Shown here: positions 12,801 to 25,014 of the stretch, piece after piece
How positions within the stretch are numbered: position 1 is the stretch's first letter
Layout of the letters: each line of letters opens with the position of its first letter
Source: Cyrtodaria siliqua
Lineage: Eukaryota > Mollusca > Bivalvia > Adapedonta > Hiatellidae
Reading direction: 5' to 3'
Length of the DNA: 64,000 nucleotides
NCBI GenBank assembly: GCA_037043455.1
Contig: JAWPHD010000082.1
Coordinates: 372,001-436,000 of the forward strand
Notes under the pieces: generated by a model
Database searches by the model: none
What the model was told of the DNA's origin: nothing
Seen by the model: only the letters and a program-made list of their open reading frames with translations
Position numbers and translations under genes: made by a program

Positions 12801-15800
12801 GGCGTGCATTGAACCGGTAGTGTGTGCATTGGACTGGTAGTGTGTGCATTGGACTGGTTGTGTATGCATTGGACTGATAGTGTAGTCGTTGGACTGGTAG
12901 TGTATGTATTGGCCTGGTATTGTGTGTATTCGACTTGTTGTCTTTGCAATGGACTGGTAGTGTTCGCATTGGACTGGTAGTGTATGTATTGGACTGGTAG
13001 TAAGTACATTGAACTGATAGTATGTTCATTGGACTGATAGTGTATGCATTGAACTTTAGTGTGTGTATTGGACGGACTGGTGTTATATGCTTTGGTCTGA
13101 TACTGTATGCATTGGACTGTTAGTTTGTGTATCGGATTGGTGGTGTGTGCATTGGACTGGTAGTATGTGTAGTGGACTGGCATTGTATGCATTGGTCTGA
13201 TATTGTATGCCTTGAACTGGTAGAGTATACATTGGACTTGTAGTGTATGTATTGGAATGGTAGTGTGTGCATTGGACTGGTAGTGTGTTCATTGGACTGG
13301 TAGTGTATCCTTTGAACTTTTAGTGTGTGCATTGGACTGGTAGTGTATGCTTTTAACTGGTAGTGCGTGCATTGGACCGGTGGTGTGGTCATTGGATTGG
13401 TACTGTGTGCATTTGACTAGTAGTGTCTTTATGTATGCATTGGACTGGTAGTGTATGCATTGGACTGGTAGTTTGTGCATTGGACTGGTAGAGTATGTAC
13501 TGGACTGGTAGTATATGCATTGAACTGGTAGTGTGTGCATTGGACTGTTAGTGTGTGTTATTGGACTGGTAGTGTGTACGTATTATTTGGCCTGGAAAGG
13601 TATATATTGGACGGATAGTATATGCATTGGACTCGTAGGTTATACATTGGACTGGTAGATTATGCATTGGACTGGTATAGTATGTATTACACTGATAGTG
13701 TATGCATTTGACTAGTAGGGTATGCACATTACTGGTAAGGTATGCATTGGTCTTGTAGTGTGTGTATTAAACTGATTGTGTGTGCATTATACCCAACAGT
13801 GGATTCACTGGACTGATATGTATGCATTGGACTGGTAGGGTATGCACTGGAATGGTTGTGTATGCATTAGACTTTTAGTGTATGCATTGGATTGGTAGGG
13901 TGTGCTTCGGACTGGTAGGGTATACATTGTGCGGAAAAATATATGCATTTGATTCGTAGGTTATGCATTGGACTCGTATTGTATGTATTTGACTGGTAGG
14001 GTATTCATCAGACTGGTAGATTATGCAGTGGACTGGTAGTGTATGCATTTGACTTATTACTGGTAAGTTATGCATTGTTCTTGTGGTGTGTGCATTGGAC
14101 TGGTTGTGTATGCATTGGTTTTGTAGTGTGTGCATTGGTGTGATAATGTATGCATTGGAATGGTAATGTGTGAATGTGACTAATAGTGTATGCATTGGAC
14201 TGGTAAGTTATGCCTTGGACTGGTAGGGTATGCATTGGACCGGTAGTGTATGCATTTGACTGGTAGGTTTTGCCTTCGACTGGTAGGGTATTCATCGGAC
14301 TGGTAGTGTATGCATTTGACTGGTAGTATATACATTGGACTGGTAGGTTTTGCCTTGGACTGGTAGGGTATGCATCGGACTGGTAATGTATGCATTTGAC
14401 TGGTAGTATATGTATTGAACTGGTAGTGTGTGGATTGGATTTAGATGTTATTCATTGGACTATTAGTGTATGCATTTGGCTGGTAGGTTATGCATTGGAC
14501 TGGTAGGGTATGAATTGGACTGGTTGTGTATGCATTGGACTACTAATGTATGTGTATTATACCAATTGTATGCATTGGATATGTTAGGGTATACATTCGA
14601 CTTGTAGTGGATGCATTGGACTGACTGTGTATGCATTTGACTGGTAGTGTGTGCATTGGACTGGTAGTGTGTGCATTGGATTTACATGTTATTCATTGGA
14701 CTGGTTGGGTATGAATTAGACTGGTAGTGTATGCATTTGACTGGTAGTGTATGCATTGGACTACTAATGTATGTAATATACTGGTTGTGTATGCATTGGA
14801 TATGTAGGTTATGCATTGGACTGGTAGTTTATGTATTGGACTGATTGTGTATGCTTTGGACGGGTACGGTTGTGTGCATTGGACTGGTAGTGTGGGCATT
14901 GTACTGACTGTGTATGCATTATACTGGTAGTGTGTGCTTTGGACGGGTAATGTGTGCATTGGACTGCAGTGTGTGTATTGGACTAGTTATGTGTGCATTG
15001 GACTGGTATTGTATGCATTGGACTGGTTATGTATTCTTTGGACTGGTAGTGTGTGCATTGGACTGGTATTGTGTGCATTTGACTGGTTGTGTATGCATTG
15101 AACTGGTAGTGTGTGCATTGGTCTGGTAATGTGTAAATTGGGCTGGTTGTGTATGCATTGGAGTTGTAGTGTATGCATTGGACTGATTGTGTGTGCATTG
15201 GACTGGTAGCGTGTGCATTGAACTGATAGTGTGTGCATTGGAATCGTAGTGTATGTATTGGTTTGGTATTGTATGCATTGGACTGGTAGTGTAATCATTG
15301 GACTGATTGTGTGTACATTGGACTGGTTGTGTGTGTGTTGGACTGGTATTGTATGCATTGCACTGGTACAGTGTGCATTGGACTGGTAGTGTGTGGATTA
15401 TACTGGTATTGTGTGTATTGGTATGGAATAATATGCATTGGACTGGTAGTGTATGCATTGGACTGATTGTGTGTGCTTTGTACTGGATGTGTGTGTATTG
15501 GACTGGTATTGTTTGCATTGGTCTGGTATGGTATACATTAGACTTTTAATGTATGCATTGGACTGGTAGTGTTTGCATTGGACTTGCAGTTTGTGCTTTG
15601 GACTGGTAGTGTGTGCATTGTACTGGTGGTTTATGCATTGGTTGGACTTGTAGTGTGTGCATTGGTCTGGTAATGTGTGCCTTTGACTGGTAGTGTGTGT
15701 TAGTGTGCATTCGACTTGTAGTGTGTATGTATGCAATGGACTGATAATGTATGCATTGGACTGGTTGTGTGTGTGTGTGTACATTAGAATAGAAGTGCAC

Positions 15801-16300
15801 GCATTGGACTTGTAGTGTGTGCATTAGACTGGTAGTGTGTGTATTGGACTGGTAGTGCATACATTGTACTGGTAGTGTATGCATTTGAGTGGTAGTGTAT
15901 GTATTGGACTGTTAGTGTATGCATTGGACTGGTCGTGTGTACATTGTAGTTTGTGCATTGGACTGGCAGTGTTTACATTGGACTGGTATGGTATGCTTTG
16001 GACTGGTAAGGTATAACTCGGACAGATAATATATACATTGGACTCGTAGTTTATGCATTGTACTGGTAGATTATGCATTGGACTGGTAGGGTATTCATTG
16101 GACTGGTAGTGTATTCATTGGACTGGTAGGGTATGCACTGGTAAGGTATGCATGAGGATTGTAGTGTGTGCATTGAATTATGGTATGCATTATACCGGAC
16201 AGTGTATTCATTGTACTGGTATGTATGCATTGTACTGGTAGGGTATGCACCGGAATGGTTGTGTATGCATTATACTTTTAGTGTATGCATTGTTATGGAA
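9045..16300. repeat. 20-bp satellite array (~360 units)
   Basis: Tandem units of about 20 bp, consensus TAGTGTGTGCATTGGACTGG, with variants ending in 'tatgcattggactggtag' and runs with 'gtaggttatgcattgg'. Longer stretches repeat as blocks, for example about 12000-12060 and 12120-12180. A (GT)n tract sits at 9809-9831. Since 20 is not a multiple of three, every antisense frame reads a 20-residue period (HTLPVQC..HYQSNAHTTSP) and produces many overlapping spurious ORFs. Confidence 0.95.
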
Positions 16301-16394
16301 CGCCATGGGTGTCTTTGCATGAATAAGTTCCTTATACTGAGAGCATTCTGTAGTATATGCGGTCCTTAATTTACTATATTCGGTGCATATATCA

Positions 16395-17440
16395 TAATAT
16401 GTTGTACACAGTTCTTTATATGCTGTGCAAACGTCTTTATATGCTGTCCAAACTTCTTAATATGATGTCCAAACTTCTTTATATGTTGTGCAAACTTCTT
16501 TATATACTGTTCATATGTCTTTATATGCTGTGGAAACGTCTTTATATGCTGTCCAAACTTCTTAATATTCTGTCCAAACTTCTTTATATGCTGTCCAAAC
16601 TTCTTAATGTGCAGTCCAAACTTCTTTATTTACTGTACACATGTCTTTATATGCTGTGGAAACGTCTTTATATGCTGTACAAACGTCTTTATATGCTGTA
16701 CAAACTTCTTTATATGCTGTACAAACTTCATTATATGCTGTACAAACGTCTTTATAGGCTGTACAAATGTCTTTATATGCTGTGCAAATGTCATTACACA
16801 CTGTACAAACGTCTTTATATGCTGTACAAATGTCTTTATATGATGTACAAACTTCATTATATGCTGTGCAAATGTGAGTATATGCTGTGCAAATTTCTGT
16901 ATAGGATTTGCAAATTATGGTATATGATGTGCAAAGTTCTTTATATGCTGTACATATTTCGTTACATGCAAACTTATGTATATGTTGTCCAAACTCCTTT
17001 ATCTGCTGTGCCAACTTCTTTATATGCTGTACAAACTTCATTATATGCTGTACTAACATCTTTATGTGCTGTACAAACTGCTGTTTATACTGTACAATCG
17101 TCTGTATATGCTGTACAAACGTCTTTATATGCTGTACGAACTACATTATATGCTGTACGAACTTCATTATACGCTGTACAAATGTATGTATATGCTGTAC
17201 AAACTTTTTTATATGCTGTATAAACTTCTTTATATGCTGTACACATGTCTTTATATTCTGTACAAACTTCATTACATACTGTACAAACGTATTTATATGC
17301 TGTACAAACTTCTTTATATGCTGTGTATATATATGTATATGCTGTGCAAAAATCTTTATGTACAAACGTCTTTATATGCAGTAGATGACTGTCTATATAT
17401 TATGTGCATATCTCGTTATATGTTGTCTAAACGCCTCTAT
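16395..17440. repeat. 21-bp satellite array (~50 units)
   Basis: Units of 21 bp built on 'gctgtacaaacgtctttata', with variants in gtgcaaa, gtccaaa and gtggaaa. 21 is a multiple of three, so all frames give 7-residue periodic ORFs (for example MLYKRLY and CCTNVFI), which I do not regard as genes. The left flank, from about 16290, is a unique segment shared in inverted form with 18400-18510. Confidence 0.95.
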
Positions 17441-17483
17441 CATGAGTGGATTCACACACACAAACACACACACTTGATCAAAG

Positions 17484-17621
17484 ATGACATACGTAAAAAA
17501 CATGGAAACTGTTCTTGAGAAAGTAGGAGCAAATGCTCAAAAAATCGCTACATTTCTTGACGGACGGAATCTAACTGCTGGTCAATACATTTTTGACGAT
17601 GGGCATTTAGCCCCAGTTTGA
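17484..17621 (+). CDS. short ORF, unknown, possibly a gene fragment
   Basis: ATG at 17484 opens 45 codons to TGA at 17619-17621. It begins MTYVKNMETVLEKVGANAQ, continues KIATFLDGRNLTAGQYIFDD and ends GHLAPV. The composition is protein-like: an amphipathic N-terminal half, then a Gly/Asp-containing end, and no simple repeat. An in-frame TGA lies just upstream, so it is either a whole small ORF, an exon with an acceptor inside 17470-17484, or a relic. It sits between the 21-bp array and the paralogue-2 exon at 17838. No homologous stretch was seen next to paralogue 1. Family not recognised. Confidence 0.35.
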   Translation: MTYVKNMETVLEKVGANAQKIATFLDGRNLTAGQYIFDDGHLAPV

Positions 17622-17837
17622 CTAAAATATCAAAAATAACGTCTGATGCCATCGCTTTGGAGGTTGACTGTGACCGGTTTGGCGCTTTATGGTGTGACAG
17701 TCTTTTTCACAATCTCCACGCAGAGTTATCGTTACGTTACACTCAAACTACTAAATTACAAGATTTTGGTAAAATCTGTTAAAGTGGAATATGTTTGCCT
17801 GACACTTATTTATTTCCTGTGTAAATATAATTTTCAG

Positions 17838-17924
17838 GATATCTGCAAATTAGATGTTGCAAGATTTGAAATAATGCATGAAAACAATTTAGTTTTAATC
17901 GGGACTATTTTACTACAAAAATAA
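17838..17924 (+). CDS. candidate terminal exon, paralogue 2
   Basis: The acceptor ataattttcag ends at 17837, and phase 0 is open to TAA at 17922-17924: DICKLDVARFEIMHENN then LVLIGTILLQK. It pairs with 7993-8079 (see there for divergence). The surrounding 17690-18150 segment aligns with 7780-8220, interrupted by about 100 bp of extra sequence near 17960-18060. The right end of the homology is cut at about 18150 by the inverted 21-bp array. An upstream frame through the polypyrimidine region is also open to an ATG at 17646, but that part is probably intron. Confidence 0.35.
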   Translation, partial: DICKLDVARFEIMHENNLVLIGTILLQK

Positions 17925-18177
17925 TACGTACTCAGGTCTCATTTCAAACCGAAGCTCGATAGCAGAAAACTACTAAAAAAATTAACTCATAGAGTTTTTC
18001 TTTGAAAATATTGAATATAGGTCTATATTTTATCTTAAGTTTGCGGATCACGCAAAAGGATTTATTATAAACATAGTCATAACTTTTTTGAAAAATCACG
18101 TGACCTAACCGTTCGCCCTACTTTCTTTGACGTTGACAGAGTCAGAAAGCGACACCTGTCGGAAACAATGCTCATCA

Positions 18178-18500
18178 TACAAAGAAGTTTCGACAGCATA
18201 TAAAGAAGTTTCGACAGCATATAAAGACGTTTCCACAGCATATAAAGACATCTGTGCCGTATATACAGTATATTCAGTATACTGTATAAAGAAGTTTGCA
18301 CAGCATATAAAGAAGTTTGGAAAGCATATTAAAAAGTTTGGACCGCATATAAAGACGTTTGCACAGCATATAAAGAACTTTGGACAACATATAATGATAT
18401 ATGCACCGAATATAGTAAATTAAGGACCGCATATACTACAGAATGCACTCAGTATAAGGAACTTATTCATGCAAAGACAGCCATGGCGTTCATTGTACTA
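18178..18500 (-). repeat. inverted partial copy of the 21-bp array and its left flank
   Basis: 18178-18400 holds 'aaagaagtttgcacagcata' units, the reverse complement of the array at 16395-17440. 18400-18510 (atagtaaattaaggaccgc ... gccatggcgttcatt) is the reverse complement of 16300-16400. A last degenerate unit of the 20-bp satellite (aatgcattgaactggtagg) follows at about 18508-18528, so the inversion carried the junction of both arrays. Confidence 0.85.
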
Positions 18501-18529
18501 GCAGGGAATGCATTGAACTGGTAGGTGGA

Positions 18530-19400
18530 TAAAGCGGCTTATGTTTGACATCTTTTAAAACAGTCATTATTAACTAAATCTCAATTCTTATGTGTAATTG
18601 TTTTTATAATTATTCCTGTTTTATTCTATTGTAGTTGGTTTGTCAAAGTAGGGTAAGTATATACATATACTTTGGTTTTATCATAGATAAGTTTAGAGAT
18701 GAAACACATATTACATTATCGTGAAAACAACAATAAAGTTCAGACTTAATACCTTAACACGCATTTGAGATGCGCGTGTCCTATTAGTTAACACAACGCT
18801 TGTTGGTATAAATACCACTCTACCTTAAAACATTTTACACATATCTCAATCATGTTTAAATACAATATCTTTAATACTATTCGCCATGTACAGAGTTTTG
18901 AGATACTGGGCGATACTGCTTAAATATCTTTCTATACTGAGCCAGAAAAGATTGGTTGCATTCAAATTTGCTTAATCGCCAATATTACGTTGCTGTTAAC
19001 TTATACGTCAATGTTGTTTTCAAACATTCTAACTTTTTGCTTGAGAAGAGATTAAAAGTTTGACATATAATTTTCATAAACCTCAAGGTCTGAGCCTAAA
19101 CCGTGCTATAAATGCCGATATATTTCAGCCGTGCTATAAATGACAGATTATGGTCTACTTAATTTCACACGAGGGCATTTGTAATTTACACACAACCTGT
19201 CAATCAAAACGACTAAACCATTACCAAAACAGCACTCCTTGATCTAATTTGCAAAGGCGATTGGCTGCAATAATCAAAACATGGGTCATGCTCATGCCGT
19301 GTGATAATGCTATTCCTTGATTGGATCGAGCTGTTTTTTTTACTGAAAACTGCAACACCCTAAAACTTCTTGCACATGCATAGTTGTATAAATGGCTCTG
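18530..19400. other. gene-free spacer
   Basis: AT-rich sequence with no convincing exon. 19100-19145 repeats 'ccgtgctataaatg' twice at 33-bp spacing. Nothing else was recognised. Confidence 0.5.
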
Positions 19401-19404
19401 GTAC

Positions 19405-19520
19405 AAAACATTTATAGCATATTTTTCTCGTTTGCGATTTATACTGCACTCTCGGGACTGCGGCCTTCGAGAATTAGTATAAATCGCATATACTTGAAAA
19501 ATTATGCTATAAATATTACA
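19405..19520. mobile_element. palindromic foldback element
   Basis: GCGATTTATACT at 19434-19445 is exactly inverted at 19476-19487. Outer arms also pair imperfectly: acatttatagcatatttttc (from 19408) with gaaaaattatgctataaata (to about 19512). The centre (ctcgggactgcggccttcgag) forms a further short stem. This is typical of a small foldback MITE. Confidence 0.6.
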
Positions 19521-19547
19521 GAAACCTACGTATGCTCGGTTAAATAA

Positions 19548-19765
19548 AGGTAGATATAAAAGTCGAACAGGAACTACAGAGTTCAAGGACCACAGTCAAC
19601 CAAACGTATGCATAGAAACAAACAACAATTTTCAACATGGTATATGAAACACGTGAGTTTAAGGATAAAACAGGATCTATGAATGCCATACAATACGGTC
19701 TCCACACGGCACAAACAACACTATTGTGACAGAAAAGGTAGATACAAAAGTCGAACAGGAAATGC
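19548..19765 (+). repeat. family A end fragments
   Basis: 19548-19625 has 'gtagatataaaagtcgaaca' plus 'tcaaggaccacagtcaacc', and 19735-19765 has a second end. Both match family A termini. The reverse-strand open frame across here shares WLTVVLE with 758-955 only because both read the same repeat end. Confidence 0.6.
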
Positions 19766-20541
19766 ATTAACTTGAATTTCAAGCATTTATTGTATATTTG
19801 ACCAAGGTAACTTTGGCGTAAAATATATGCTAAACTATTTTCATATTGTTACACCATATATATATGTATGTTTGTTTAATTTCAAATATACAAAACAAAT
19901 ACGAGTGTTTAATACAAATAGTATAATGCTGCAAACGAACACCATTATCAGAAAATATGCAAATGCCATCAGCAAAAGAAAATATTGTTCATGTGAAGAG
20001 GTAAATAAATGATATCTCATGACTATCGGATTTCCATTATCACATGGTATACGATTTTTGTTCTTAGATTATATAATTTCTAAGATATATATATTGTTGA
20101 GAAAATCATACATTGAACAGAACACCTTTCAGAAATACTGGATCCAGAAAGGATAATAAATGATTGAGTAATTTTGTTAAAATACAATGTGAACAATTAT
20201 CATTTACAGTCCTATAAACAAATAAAAAACTCTTGGCTAGCGTGTATATATATATTCTATCTCATGATTTAAACTGTCAAATGGCATGGAAGCAGTAGCT
20301 ATAAGACAAATGCAATACACTTTTCTTTTGTTATTCTGAGAAAATGTTTATAAAAGAAAAGCGATAAAGTAAAAATGTAAATGTAGATATTTATCACAAA
20401 ATCATGATTTTAGATGTATACTATGCCTTTAAAAATGGCATTTCGATAGAAAGCCGCAAATGAAAGTAATCACACTTTAAACAAAAATACATCATTGAAT
20501 TGAAGATATATATTTATTATTGTTTTGTTTATGTCTTTCAG

Positions 20542-20681
20542 GAGGACAAGACGTTCCAGTAACAACAGCAGCCTATACTGGACTAAACAATAATAAGGCT
20601 TTAATCACTTTGAAAACTTTGGTTTTTGTGGTAACCACTGCGTTGTCAAGGATTACCACTGCGTTGTCAAGGATTATGTAG
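20542..20681 (+). CDS. candidate terminal exon, Thr/Leu-rich, unknown
   Basis: A strong acceptor (tttgtttatgtctttcag) ends at 20541. The phase-1 frame is open for 46 codons to TAG at 20679-20681: GQDVPVTTAAYTGLNNNKA then LITLKTLVFVVTTALSR and a short repeat ITTALSRIM. The first third is Thr-rich, like the linker exon at 8301, and the phase matches it. The latter part runs into a 21-bp tandem duplication (20634-20675), so the real coding end may be earlier or the exon may be dead. Family unknown. Confidence 0.3.
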
Positions 20682-20765
20682 TATCCGGGGTCCGATTGTC
20701 TCAATATAGCCCTGCCAGGGCCCGATTGTCTCAATATAGCCCTGCCAGGGCCCGATTGACACACT
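20634..20765. repeat. two adjacent short tandem duplications
   Basis: A 21-bp unit (accactgcgttgtcaaggat) occurs twice at 20634-20675. A 30-bp unit (ccgattgtctcaatatagcc plus ctgccagggc) then occurs twice at about 20692-20752, with a partial third. The GCCCTGCCAGGGC core is near-palindromic. Confidence 0.8.
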
Positions 20766-20769
20766 CAGT

Positions 20770-23364
20770 GATAATGCGCGGTTGTTATATACAGAAACAT
20801 TTTATTTCAAAATCAGTAAGCACCATACTCATGTGATCATACAACAGACACATATACATTCTTTAACTGGCATAGCAAGATTTTTGCATACATATATTAA
20901 GAAAGATAAGATGCGAAAATAAACACAGTTATACTGTTTACTTCTCGTTAGAGAACAAAAACAAAAAATGCGACACACATACACACGTCAGAATCTCCAT
21001 TTCAAATTTCACGGAGAAGGTAACTAAACACATATAAATATATCAATGTTATGGTTGTTGTATTACATATAATCATATCCATGTGATGAACATATGAGCA
21101 CATACACATACATTTCAAACACAATCAAATGTGTCCTATTGGCATTTTCAAACTTGACAAACCACCACACACAAATATACATGACTATGTGAAAATAAAA
21201 ATAGTACAACTACACACGAAACATTATAACTGCGAAGGAGAAAAAGGGACATGGAACTACAATTTCATCGGATCACGTCATTACCGGTTTTCTTATTTCA
21301 AATGCTTTAAAAATATACAAACTGAAATATTTAATTTCTTTTTCTTTTTGCTGTAAAAAATGTTGTTTTAATTTGAGAACCCGTGACTAAACCTATAGTT
21401 TTAAACGGCACATTTGTATCATTATGACATGAACACATGGATAGAATTTTGTTTTATAGCGTACTTTTGCCGTTGTCTTGAGGGTTCATAGCTTTATTAA
21501 TATAAAGATGTTCTAAACAGTAAAAAAATAAAAAATAAAAACATTGATTAACTAAATATTACTTCTGACCTGGAACATTTATCCGATATTTGTCCTTTTA
21601 ATTTGAGTTCAGATACAAGTTTCAATTACATTATAATCAAAACAGTATCACTATGAACACTCAAACTGTCCACTCTTCGCCTATCTCTCTAACCAGCATA
21701 TTGTAATAGGTCATATACCACTAATGCATTTCCCATAGGCCTCCATTATAGCCTTTTGGCCTACAACCCCTATTCCTATATCAAAACGGATGATAACACC
21801 TAACCTTTTTTTAAAGAATTGTCTTAGAGACACACAAAAATGATCAGCAAATTGGGAGTATTGTAATGAGTTCAGCCTCTAATATTGCACTGAAGTTGGG
21901 CACCCCTAGATTTGCAGTGAAGAAATTTTACTTTTGGCAAATATACTCTCAGTACAATTGTACACATAAAATACAAATTTCAGTCAAAATATCCTAAATG
22001 AACAAGTTTTACGATGGAAAAATATTTTTTGGATGTTTTATGGGGATTTGTTATGATTTGGATAATTTATTCCAATCAGAATATACCTTACAATCTGACT
22101 ATATGCCCTATACTTATTTCAACCAATCAGAAGCCCCAAATCAATAGTGGTATGGTATTAATATGTCGAAGTAACATTATTTATTGTTAGTAGTTATGTG
22201 AACTCAGCAGAGGATGGACCTGTTCACGTATCACGTTGGTTTTGTTTACGAATTTCTATTGTACATGCCGATACATTTAAGCTCTTGAAAAGTTAAGTAA
22301 ATAGTATCAATAATGCTCCATTCAGGATATGGTATGTTGTAATTGTGATTTTAATCGATGGTATGTTTATAACTGAGTGTAGTAAGGTTTACCGTGACTA
22401 AGTTACGTCTGTTTTAGCAGTATTTCATGGTGTGTATTATGCATCAGCTTCACTTCGGCCATCTTGGGATGTATTTCCGCAGTGCATTATGGGTTGTTTA
22501 CTATAGCTACCTTTTAAAAGCTGTCTTTCATAAATGATGTCAACGTTTTTGTGTGAGCAAATTATGCCATCCAAAGGCATAAAAAGGAAGTTTGATGTAA
22601 GAGTCATGTAATTATTACAAATATCTATTGATTTACACTGAATAATAATTATCTTTAATTCTTTTTAGTGATTTAATTATAGTATATTGATAGTGAACTC
22701 CTGTTTTGTGTGCGCAAAAAGTTTACGTGTATACATAGATTTGAATTGTGTTACGCAAGTATTTTATGTGCGCATAGTTATTTTGTGTGTTCTGCACACT
22801 GTTTTAATGTACTTGTGTGGGTATATAAGCTCAAAATTGAGAGTAGAGACGACTGTGACACTTGATATAGATCTAACATATATATAATCATACATGAAGA
22901 AAAAGAACACATTTTAGGTGAAACATTTTTATTTAAAGTATATCTATTTAAATAAACCTGAAAAGTTAAGACAAAGTGATTGTATATTTGAAATTAAAGT
23001 CCCTATGCCTATTGTCATGAAGAACATTCGAATATTCAAGCATCATTATTTTATAATCAGGCCTGTTGATCAGATGTTATATAAATATATAGAGAACATT
23101 GTTTTACTATTTAAAACTATAAAGACAAATAAAATATTTAGTTGAACTGATCATTGTGTTTAATATGTTTTCCCAATCAATACGTAAGTTATTGAAACAC
23201 ATTTTAATGGAGTCGATATTAAATTAGACTGATATTTCTGAGATATATATACAATGTAATCAAAATAAACGGTCAGCTACCAAAAACATATATCGAAAAA
23301 CAGCCAGATACCCGAGCGCGTAACAATATCATACTCACAAAGAGACACAGTGTGCGTTCGCCAC
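20770..23364. other. gene-free AT-rich spacer
   Basis: The open frames here (for example 21129-21356, 22687-22887, 22918-23145) are Lys/Asn/Ile/Phe-rich and look like chance AT-rich ORFs. 22450-22500 is a locally GC-richer segment (cttcggccatcttgggatg ... gtgcattatgggttg). Nothing else was recognised. Confidence 0.5.
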
Positions 23365-23366
23365 TA

Positions 23367-23897
23367 TTGTTTGGAGCGCTTGTTTCAGCCGAAGTTTTTT
23401 TTGACTTTTCAGATAAAAAGACATCTACTACCTAATTAAGTTGTATATCAGTGAAACAGACATCTTTAGTGGTAAATAAAGATGCCTTACTTTTCAAACT
23501 CGGTTGAGAAATAAAAATTGCACTTGTGAAAGCTGTTTTTGATGGTCATTTTCAATGCAAAATTCTGCTGCATGACACATTTTTTTTTTTCGTTTTTAGA
23601 ATTTTTATCAAAAATGTTTTTAAATTGTTGGATATTAGTAAATTAAAATATGAAGGCTAACTGAAGTTATTTGAAATTTCTTAATTTTCTGCTGTCCACC
23701 AACAAGGAATTTACATAGGAAAAAACCCGTAAAAGTTTGACTCTAAAATATTTATTTCTCAACCGATTTTCAAAAGTAAAGTAGTTGTATTTACCACTAA
23801 AATGCCAATTCTAGTGATACATAAATGATGTACGTATTATTCAAATTGCTCAAGTTACTGCAGAAAAACCATTGGCTGAAACAAGCGCCCCAAACAA
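23367..23897. mobile_element. MITE copy 1 with TIRs and TA target duplication
   Basis: It begins TTGTTTGGAGCGCTTGTTTC and ends with its near-perfect inverse GAAACAAGCGCCCCAAACAA, flanked by TA at 23365-23366 and 23898-23899. Inner segments also mirror each other: 'tttagtggtaaataaagatg' near 23468 against 'gtatttaccactaaaatgcc' near 23790, and 'ctcggttgagaaataaa' against 'tttatttctcaaccgat'. Each arm is therefore more than 150 bp. There is no transposase ORF. TA duplication suggests mobilisation by a Tc1/mariner-type transposase, which is inference. Confidence 0.85.
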
Positions 23898-23899
23898 TA

Positions 23900-25014
23900 A
23901 ATATGAGCTATTGGAGTAGTTGGCAGAATATTAGTAAACTGTCTAAGTTCTGCGAATGAATGGTGACAGAGGTCAGTCTTTCACTATAGTTATACAATTA
24001 ACTTATTTGATACCATAACCTAAACTCATATGTGTCGACAATATTCCTTAGTTTAGTAAAACTAAAGTAATGTATTACATTTATATGGGTGAAAGACTGG
24101 GATTTCTCAGTGAAAGAAAATTCATAATCGTTAAATATCAATAACTAACTCCCCGAACACATAACTAACTAACTGTGACGTGGATAAGTTCTACAACGCA
24201 AAATCATACAAACAGTAATTTAAAATGTAATAAATATTCTATATAACTGCTGGGTTCGATTATATTGAACAATTTCACACTCGATGGTAGTCGTGTTTTT
24301 TTCATCCTCTCGCAGCCTCTTATTCGCGAAAAGAACCACACGCCTACCATCTCGTTAACGTTTTCACTAAAAATCGAATCAATCAGTTAAATACATGTTA
24401 TTTTTTTAGAATCATATACTAAAAATGATCTAATTATATGATCAACTTAACTCCTAGCAGTATTTAGGCGTATTCATATACGAATATGAAACCAAAATAT
24501 TCAGACGGAACAATTTAACAGGATTGGTGATATTGCAGGGTCCGGCAGATATATGTATCTTTCTCTAAAAAAAGTCCATTATAGCTTTTTTTTCCAATTA
24601 TTACAGCCATATGGCAGTTAAGCCTCCCCTAAATATAACGTAGTTAAACCGCCAACAACAACCTATATTTACAACATACCGTTTCCAAATCTACTTATAT
24701 ATAGGTGTATATATAACTTACATATTTTGAGAATACAAACACTATAGACACAATATATAGGCATTAACCAGTCAGACCAAACCCCAAAACTGGAGCATCG
24801 AACTCATAATTCATTTTACGCAAAATTCAATCAGCAACATAGATGATCATCAGAGCTGTTGCATTCTGGTTGTTCATACCTGTAAGAACCATTGGAGTCA
24901 ATGTTTTGTTTATTATAATTATAGTCTATAAATAAACATTTTCTCATTGGTTAATGTCCTGAATTTAATAAAAAATATACCTATATACGAAGAGAAGCCT
25001 GAACGTTACACACA
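23900..25014. other. gene-free spacer
   Basis: No coding frame, tandem array or recognised element was seen in this AT-rich stretch. Confidence 0.5.

Noticed and set aside
9067..15884. Many antisense ORFs of 60-224 residues, Thr/His/Gln/Ser-rich
   Set aside because: They are translations of the 20-bp satellite; the period 20 codons pattern and overlap in several frames show no coding constraint.
16357..17518. Long ORFs (up to 288 residues) of MLYKRLY, CCTNVFI or AVQTSLY repeats
   Set aside because: All frames of the 21-bp array are open on both strands, which is expected from the repeat alone.
7993..17924. Claim that the paired exon-like ORFs are under purifying selection
   Set aside because: Counting by eye gives 8 replacement and 2 silent differences, which does not support constraint.
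19221..19586. 121-residue reverse ORF
   Set aside because: It runs through a palindromic element and a family A end, with no domain signal.
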